Assembly (NCBI RefSeq): GCF_041146795.1
Contig: NC_135170.1
Span: 6,908,033 to 6,972,032 of the forward strand
From: Maylandia zebra
Lineage: Eukaryota; Chordata; Actinopteri; Cichliformes; Cichlidae
DNA: 64,000 bases
Direction: 5' to 3'
Positions 57,999 through 64,000 of the stretch are shown in pieces. The translations under genes were made by a program, and so were the position numbers. How positions within the stretch are numbered: the stretch's first letter is position 1; each line of letters begins with the position of its first letter. Below the pieces are notes generated by a model. That model searched no databases and was not told where the DNA came from. It saw only the letters and a list, made by a program, of their open reading frames with translations.

Positions 57999-58805
57999 TC
58001 ACAAATTTGTTATATTTGACACACAGCAGCTGCAACAATGTAATGAAAGCAATAAAATAAAATACAAAATATTTCCCCCAAAATAACAAACTAAATAAAA
58101 GTGCGCGCATACAGGTTGGTCTTGGCTTCCAATCAGTGTCTGGTCTAATGAGAGCTCTTCAGGAGATTCATCTGTTGGTGACTCATTTGACAATCCCATT
58201 TCAGTTCGACCTGTCGCCTCAACATCCGTAGACAGGTTTGGAGCAAGAGAAGATAAACCGGAATTCAAGTCATGACAATCACTTCCAGGTGCAATCCTTT
58301 CAGTCTCCATCTCTGCTGGTGGATTTTGGTCATCGCTCACGATTTCTGTGTCATGACAGTGACTCTCAGACACTGGAAGAGTTGCTGAATCTGGACTGTC
58401 AACAGGTAAGTTACATAACTGGTCAGTCTGTGGATTGCAGCTTGGATATCGAGCAGTAGAACCTTTAACTGAGGGACAAAATTCTGGAAGTTGTGCATCT
58501 TCCCCAGAAGACACTGGTAAATAAGGGTGCGTTTCTTGACGAATGGTGACCGTAGGTATCTCAGAACTGGGGGCGTCTCTGAACCAGTAATTGGGGAAAA
58601 TCTCATCCTCGGCCTCTGAGAATTGATCGGAGTCTGCAACTGGACTGAGACGTGTTGCTGGCCTGCGTCTTTGTGTCTGCCCTACAGGCTTGTCACTACT
58701 CTCGTTGGGGAGATAGCCACAAGGGAGTAATAAGTCCCTATGCAGTGTCTGCAGTGGACCATCTTTCTTTTCAGGTCTCACAGTATATACTGGAAGGGAT
58801 CCTGC
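57999..58805 (-). pseudogene. Ty3/gypsy-type pol C-terminal remnant
   Basis: On minus, just after 58805, the frame reads SLPVYTVRPEKKDGPLQTLH then RDLLLPCG, the conserved end of fish gypsy polyproteins just after integrase. A Ser/Thr/Asp-rich tail follows to a stop at 57999. The upstream part of pol is gone and the frame is fused to the GC-rich module, producing a spurious 404-codon frame from 59213. Confidence 0.65.
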
Positions 58806-59260
58806 ACCACTGTCCCAGAAAGAGCTGAGGAGAGTCCCAGATGATCGGTCACTCAGCTGCCGCGGAGCAAAAGCCAGGGGGGGTTGCAGTGACGTGCCCG
58901 TGAGCTCCGCCGGCAGCCAGCTGTGCCTGAGTGACCGAGCCCCAGGCCGAGAGGCCGGGGGCACCCCACCCCCGAAGTGGCCCGAGCGAGCCCCAGGCTC
59001 CAGGCCCCGATAAGCAGCCACCAAGGAGTGAGCCGGTGTGTACCTGGACGCCCATCCCCGGACACAAAGAACCACCAACGCACTGATGTCTGAGGGCGTC
59101 TGCCACCGGCAGGGGAAGTGGTGGTGGGGGAGATAGGCCTCCATACCTTGAAGGACCTGAGATGTCCCCAGAGAGCTGGCGTCTGATACCCAACCTGACA
59201 CAGATACAAACATACCTTCCCACCCTCATGCTCTCATATGCGATTACTCAGCACTCACCC
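58806..59260. repeat. GC-rich dispersed module, copy 2
   Basis: Matches 4378-4850 in the same orientation, with an extra ~20 bases (gttgcagtgacgtgcccgtg) near 58885. Its left edge coincides with the truncation point of the gypsy pol remnant. Confidence 0.65.
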
Positions 59261-59508
59261 TCACTCACTGGATAGACTTTTTGTAAACTTATCTTCAGTG
59301 AATAGAGTCCCAAGGGTGTGTCACCATTGTCATACTGAATTCCCTAGACTCTGAGACATTCAGCTAATCCAGCTAAAGAACATTTTGGCCCACCAAAATG
59401 TGTATATTGGTTTAACATAAGATAACTAAATACATGTTGGGGTTTATTTTTTATCTTTAAGGCTAATATCTCATAATTAGCATCGCAGGTTTGTTTTATA
59501 CTTTATTA
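59261..59508. other. Spacer
   Basis: Nothing recognised. Confidence 0.35.
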
Positions 59509-59833
59509 CAGCGGTCCCCAACCCCTGGGCCTCGGACTGGTAGCCTACCGGTCCATGAGTCGTTTGGTACTGGGCCACGAGAGTTGAGGCTCAGGTGTGA
59601 AATGTATGGTTTTCAGGGTTTTTATCGGTTTTCAGCGTTATTTTGTTATCGTTTTTATCGTTAACTCGGTTTTCCTGGGTCTTTTCACGTGTGTTATGAA
59701 TAAATCTTCTTTTTTTCGGTACCGGTACTAGTTTTATTTTGTTGTATTTATCCGCGACACCTTAAAGGCCGGTCCGTGAAAATATTGTCGGGCATAAACC
59801 GGTCCGTGGCGCAATAAAGGTTGGGGACCGCTG
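59509..59833. mobile_element. Short hAT MITE
   Basis: The ends CAGCGGTCCCCAACCCCTGG and, inverted, CAGCGGTCCCCAACCTTTAT form a 15-bp perfect TIR. Flanking octamers ctttatta and ctttatga match at 7 of 8 positions. At 325 bp it has no coding capacity and is rich in 'ccggtccgtg' motifs. Confidence 0.88.
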
Positions 59834-59841
59834 CTTTATGA

Positions 59842-60220
59842 CACACAGTAAGAATTGTAGAGTGGTATTAGAAGTAGATTGCTATAATCAGATACTAACA
59901 GACATAAACAGAGAGGAGCCCCCTTCTCTAAGAATTTGAGGGGGAGGGGGAGTGATAGGTTTGTAGCATAAACCTATTCGCTGGATCGTTCAAGACAATT
60001 TACTACACAGCAAAAGCAAGACACAAGTAGGCAAAGTTCTTTGTGTTACTCATGCATGAGGGAGGCCTGCCTGGAGCCAAGTGTCGTTCCACCCACTTGA
60101 CCTCCATCAGACAGGTTCCCTGTAACACTCCTTTTATTGTGGTTACATGAAAATACATAGGTTCATTAACATATGACGTATACATACACACAAAGAGTAC
60201 CTTGCCTGTGCGTTGTGTAA

Positions 60221-60260
<40 letters not shown>

Positions 60261-61055
60261 TCAGAGTGTGGCGCAATAAACAACTTCCCTAAACCTGCTG
60301 GCCTGGAAGTCCAGCAGTTCATCTAAACAAAAGGCACTTAGACTAAAACTGATATAGCTATGTTTATCCTACCATAAAACAATAAAACAAGGTACGACCT
60401 CTCCCATGCTCCCAGGGTGTGGGTGTGAATGCCAGAGCACTTTGGAATGCACACGAAGTCTTTGCAGACTCCTAAGGATCACACATCCTATCACTACACA
60501 ATCGATTATACACCTCTAAGCATATATGGTTAAATATTTCTAAGCATAAATGACAATCAACAATATAAACCTGACAGGGTGTCTCACTAGTGAAGGCACC
60601 AGAAGGTACAAACTTTAAGCCTGACTGCGCTAGAGGAAACATGGCCATAAATTCCTGGGTGTGGCAGCCTTTTGTCTCTGAGCCAGAGAGAGGAGGTCCA
60701 TGGCGCCATGTAAAACTAATTCTAACCATTTTGCTAATAAACTGTTAAAAGTTATAATTGGAGCGTATTTGTCTTCCCTCTCATAAAAAACCTACATACT
60801 CTCAACATAAAAAAGTATAATCATAAACAACCATTTTGTGTTACATTATCATGAGATAGCTATAAAGACTTTACAGGAACAAAAAACATCAAAATCATGT
60901 TCATTTAACATATAAAAGTGTTGAGTTATAAAAAAGAAAATTAAGGCTGACTAAACATAACTTTATTGCTTGCAACCGATGTAGGTTATTTTTTTCAGTG
61001 AACAGGACAGAGAGATAGGACACACCACAGTTAACTGAAGTTGGCTGCTGGAAAA
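59842..61055. other. Intergenic; (GT)n at 60224-60259, otherwise no gene
   Basis: Apart from the GT microsatellite, 59990-60790 may be an old LTR-like repeat, but I find no termini or coding sequence. Confidence 0.4.
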
Positions 61056-62977
61056 TCAAAGTGTCAGTGTGACAGCACAGATCTCCTCTTCAGTCTCCTC
61101 TTTCTCCTCCTCTTGTTCCTTTTTGTGGAAGATGTTTCCATCAAGCTGCTTCACCCATCTCAGCGTGAATTCACTCAGACCGTTCTCCATCAGCCTCTGA
61201 TTGAACTGGGAAACATATTTATTATTCTCACACAGTGCATTTTTTAACAGCTGTTTATCAGTAAATATCCATTAACAATTTCACAATCAGTTGTGGGAGA
61301 GTGACAGAAGTTTTGATATTATGTTGACTGATACATTACTTAAGGCTGCTGCTAGTGGGGAAAAAATATGAGGATCCATCTTTTGTTTGCTTGTTTGTTT
61401 TGTCTGCTTTGGTTTGTTGATATAAAATGCTATTCTATTTTAACTAGTTAGTTACCTTTTCCAAGATGTCATTCTGCAGCACCTCCATGTCCACAGAGGC
61501 ATCTGTTGTCTTCAGCTCCACCTTCAACAGTCTCTGGTCCTTGACATCTGTTATACAAAATGCTGTGTTATCATAAGAATTACACTGCAGAATAAAAGAT
61601 TGTACAAGAATTTCTGTAAATGTTAAATTGTAGCCAAAACAAATGATAGCTCACCAGTGTAACAGAGGAAGTAATTGTAGCCATTACATGCACTGTTGTG
61701 CCACTTCTCTAAATATGTGGTGCCACAGGAGTAGTTGTCTTCACTCAGTGGCTTGTTGGGAGCCCAGTTGGGGAATGAATATGCGCTCCCATCTGACCAC
61801 ATCCATGCATTTCTATAAAGACCGATCCACGTGGGGGAATTGTTCAACATCATCTTCAGCTGTTCATTCTCAGACTGGTTCCTCACACTGGCCAGATCTG
61901 TGTGCTTCACTCTGCAGTAGCTCTGAGCGTTCTTCCAGGTCTCACTCACATTCACATAGATGAAGCTCGATGTGTCTGGAAATATGTTTCATTCAGTCAG
62001 TCTCCAAGAATATATCAATATCTGTATAATAGTTGTGTAGCATGTAAATGTGTTTGGTTTTTTTGGACTCTTGGTATTTGGGAAAATAACTGTGTTACCT
62101 GTCACAGACATATACGTACAGATGTTTTGGTAGTAGTCTAATACAACAGATTGGACTGGTAACTACAAGATATGTAGCATTCATGTTGAAATAATCTGGT
62201 TACTAAATATATACAAATAGATTATTTATTTATTTATTTGTTTATTGCAAACACAGGAGAACCTGATATAGTAATATGGTAACTTTTTTTGTAATTTAAA
62301 TGAAGTGTAATGTCATTTTTCTGACCAGATTTTATTCTGATAAAAGATTTAGTAATAAGGACTAATTCCTCCATCCTTAGTATGATCTTCTCTTCAATCT
62401 CTTAAATCCTCATTCCTTCCTCTACAAAACTAAAGGTTGTAAAATCCTTGAACAAACCTTATAAATGAAAGATCAGAGTAACTATTAATAAAACAACATG
62501 GAATATGTTAAAGCTAAAGTCTTAATAACGACATAACTGTTTTTCATTACTTTTGTAGTAGCAGATGAATGGGTATGTGACACCGCACGCCTGATCTGCC
62601 CATTCCCCACTTGGGAGCATTGCCACACATGCTTTGTAGTATCCTGGACCAACATTGGGTTCATTACTAGCCCACATTCTGAACTCAGCCCCTCCTTCAA
62701 CATAGTAATTCTGGTATTCCAGAGACCACCTCCATGCTTCAGTGTCAGGCTGGAGTCCAATCCAAACGCTTAAAAGTCCCTTTGTAAGTTTATTGACCAT
62801 TGCCAGGTCTTTCTCATTATGCACACAGGCCAGGTCAGTGTACTTATTCCTACAGAACTGTTTAGCGCTGCTCCAGTCTTTTGCCTGTGAAACAAGTATG
62901 TAGAGTCGAGGAAAACAGGCAGGCAGGAAACACAGTCCTGTGGTAAGAATAAAGAAACTCACTTTGAAGCATTTCAT
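61056..62977 (-). CDS. Secreted tandem C-type lectin-domain protein, paralogue
   Basis: Coding exons in transcript order are 62551-62977, 61655-61975, 61456-61547 and 61056-61205, in frame for 329 residues. Exons 2 and 3 have exactly the lengths (321, 92) of the plus-strand paralogue at 9425. CTLD1 has FCRNKYTDLACV, VWIGLQPDTEAW, EPN and WAD. CTLD2 has YCRVKHTDLASV and WIGLYRN but no EPN. The tail (LLKVELKTTDASVDMEVL, WVKQLDGN) ends in a Glu-rich stretch. The signal peptide (MKCFKVSFFILTTGLCFLP) is encoded without the intron that follows exon 1 in the paralogue: 'ttcttaccacaggactg' aligns with that paralogue's acceptor. An additional upstream exon is therefore the alternative model. It is probably a soluble carbohydrate-binding immune protein; the ligand is unknown. 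Confidence 0.83.
61206..61455. other. Intron 3 of the minus-strand lectin
   Basis: 250 bp, no repeat recognised. In the paralogue the equivalent intron has grown to 2.1 kb through a LINE insertion. Confidence 0.6.
61976..62550. other. Intron 1 of the minus-strand lectin
   Basis: AT-rich, with a short TTTA repeat at 62222-62246. No further exon. Confidence 0.5.
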
Positions 62978-63032
62978 GACAAATGCAAATCAGACATTTT
63001 CTGGATCCTCATAAACTATTGAATATGAGACA

Positions 63033-63039
63033 TTATATA
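63033..63039 (-). promoter_or_regulatory. Possible TATA box of the minus-strand lectin
   Basis: TATATAA on minus, 56 bases upstream of the ATG at 62977. The spacing equals that in the paralogue. Confidence 0.45.
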
Positions 63040-63154
63040 GTAGTTTGTTAATGTTGGTTCATAGTGGCAAAATTAGGAGAGGCTTGTATAATAATGAACA
63101 AAGACTTTGTTTCACACTTTAGACCTCAACAAAAGTTACTCATTGATGTACCTA

Positions 63155-64000
63155 AGTGCGCATGCGCCAACCAGCGTGCAGCCTGTTACAGTCGCTCCTG
63201 CTTTTCTCTTAGTTTAGCTCTTTTTTCTTACGTATTCTTTTTTTTTTCTGACTTGTATTTTCCTCCGTTTTCTATCTCTTACTCAATCATGTGGATTGAG
63301 AGAGTTTTTGTTCTTCTGGTGGCCGTGGAACTGTTACTTTTATCATGGAACGGGACCGCGGCACATCTCCTACACGCACGGACTGTTTACTCCAGAGATG
63401 AGCTGATCGCCCTGATGCCGGCCGGCTCGCTGGCCAGGCCCGCAGAAGTGCCCGCAGAAGTACCAGCTGAAATTTGGAGGAAAACACATCGGGGATGCAG
63501 AGGTCAAGGACAGAAGAGAAGAAAAAAGGTGACGGTGAGACAGCGGAGGCTCGAAGCGAGGAGGAGGTTTAAACCGTGTCTGCCGTCTATCGTGATGGGA
63601 AATGTGCGATCGTTGGCAAGTAAAATCGACGAGCTCTCAGAACTGGTACGGAGTCAGAGGGAATACCGAGAGTGTAGCCTGATGTGTTTCACCGAATCAT
63701 GGCTGCACCAGGTCATTCCCGATGAGAATGCTTCCGTGGAAGGCTTCCACACTGTTCGGGCGGACAGGGACAGCATCGCTAGCGGTAAGCGTAAAGGAGG
63801 TGGGCTTGCTGTTTTAGTTAACAACCGGTGGTGTAACCCTGCCAACATAACAATCAAAGAAAGGATTTGTTGCCCGGACACTGAACTGTGTGCTGTTGGA
63901 CTCAGGCCGTATTATTTACCCAGGGAATTCTCTCACGTCATCTTGGTGGCTGTTTATGTTCCCCCCTCTGCTAACCCCACAGCTGCATGTGACACTATCC
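63155..64000 (+). mobile_element. Second copy of the full-length LINE, running off the window
   Basis: It starts 'agtgcgcatgcgccaaccag' exactly like the copy at 53041 and is highly similar throughout, without the short-repeat insertion. It also has a 12-base in-frame repeat (agaagtgcccgc) near 63446. The element continues beyond 64000. Confidence 0.9.
63289..64000 (+). CDS. LINE polyprotein N-terminus: leader plus endonuclease, open to window end
   Basis: The frame from ATG 63289 has no stop for 712 bases. It begins MWIERVFVLLVAVELLLLS, passes a basic KRRKKVTVRQRR region, and continues without a break into the endonuclease: MGNVRSLASKIDELSELV, FTESW, GGGLAVLVNNRW, YVPPSANPTAA. This shows that leader and endonuclease are one protein in the intact element. 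EEP endonucleases nick target DNA to prime reverse transcription. The reverse transcriptase lies beyond the window, so activity cannot be judged. Confidence 0.8.
   Translation, partial: MWIERVFVLLVAVELLLLSWNGTAAHLLHARTVYSRDELIALMPAGSLARPAEVPAEVPAEIWRKTHRGCRGQGQKRRKKVTVRQRRLEARRRFKPCLPSIVMGNVRSLASKIDELSELVRSQREYRECSLMCFTESWLHQVIPDENASVEGFHTVRADRDSIASGKRKGGGLAVLVNNRWCNPANITIKERICCPDTELCAVGLRPYYLPREFSHVILVAVYVPPSANPTAACDTI

Noticed and set aside
57999-59213. 404-codon minus-strand open frame
   Set aside because: It joins the GC-rich repeat to a gypsy pol tail. The first third also has long frames in other phases because of composition. I treat it as a chance fusion, not a host gene.

Overview
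This is genomic DNA of a bony fish, most likely a percomorph and possibly a cichlid. The evidence is a vertebrate ribosomal protein gene (rpl23) with short GT-AG exons and intronic H/ACA snoRNAs, a tandem-CTLD lectin family typical of teleosts, and a dense load of fish transposons (Tc1, hAT, Harbinger, Ty3/gypsy-type LTR elements, and L2/Rex1-, RTE-, L1- and NeSL/R2-like LINEs). The cichlid assignment is inference. Exon coordinates below were worked out by hand from splice sites and reading-frame continuity, without transcript data.

There are four host genes. (1) A secreted two-CTLD C-type lectin lies on + at 9425-13058 (five exons, 320 aa). (2) A brorin-family (VWC2/VWC2L-like) secreted protein lies on + at 18506-27313 (three exons, 249 aa). 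(3) rpl23 lies on - at 31203-35654 (five exons, 140 aa) and carries two identical SNORA21-type snoRNAs in introns 2 and 4. (4) A paralogue of the first lectin lies on - at 61056-62977 (four coding exons, 329 aa). A decayed lectin exon at 38770-38902 (-) suggests the lectin family was once more numerous here.

The left 9 kb is almost entirely repeats: a hAT element with a perfect 8-bp target duplication, RTE/L2/LTR fragments, a SINE and Tc1 remnants. From 13 to 18 kb there are repeat fragments, including a solo LTR with a perfect 5-bp target duplication. The 19-27 kb intron of the VWC gene is filled with Tc1, L1 and NeSL-like debris. From 27 to 43 kb there are decayed transposons around rpl23.

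The most striking structure is at 43.6-57.3 kb. One ~2-kb L2/Rex1-type LINE is split into five ordered, same-strand pieces by four later insertions: a hAT (8-bp TSD), an apparently intact Harbinger (3-bp CAG TSD, both genes open), a coding-poor Ty3/gypsy-type LTR element (5-bp TSD, nearly identical LTRs) and a full-length LINE (6-bp repeat). That LINE itself carries a short insertion and a dead reverse transcriptase. A second copy of this LINE, still open, starts at 63155 and runs off the window.

The lectins would act outside the cell as soluble pattern-recognition or binding proteins, the VWC protein as an extracellular BMP-pathway modulator, and rpl23 in the 60S ribosome with its snoRNAs guiding rRNA pseudouridylation. 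I see no evidence that these neighbours work in one pathway. No CRISPR array, operon or prokaryotic feature is present.
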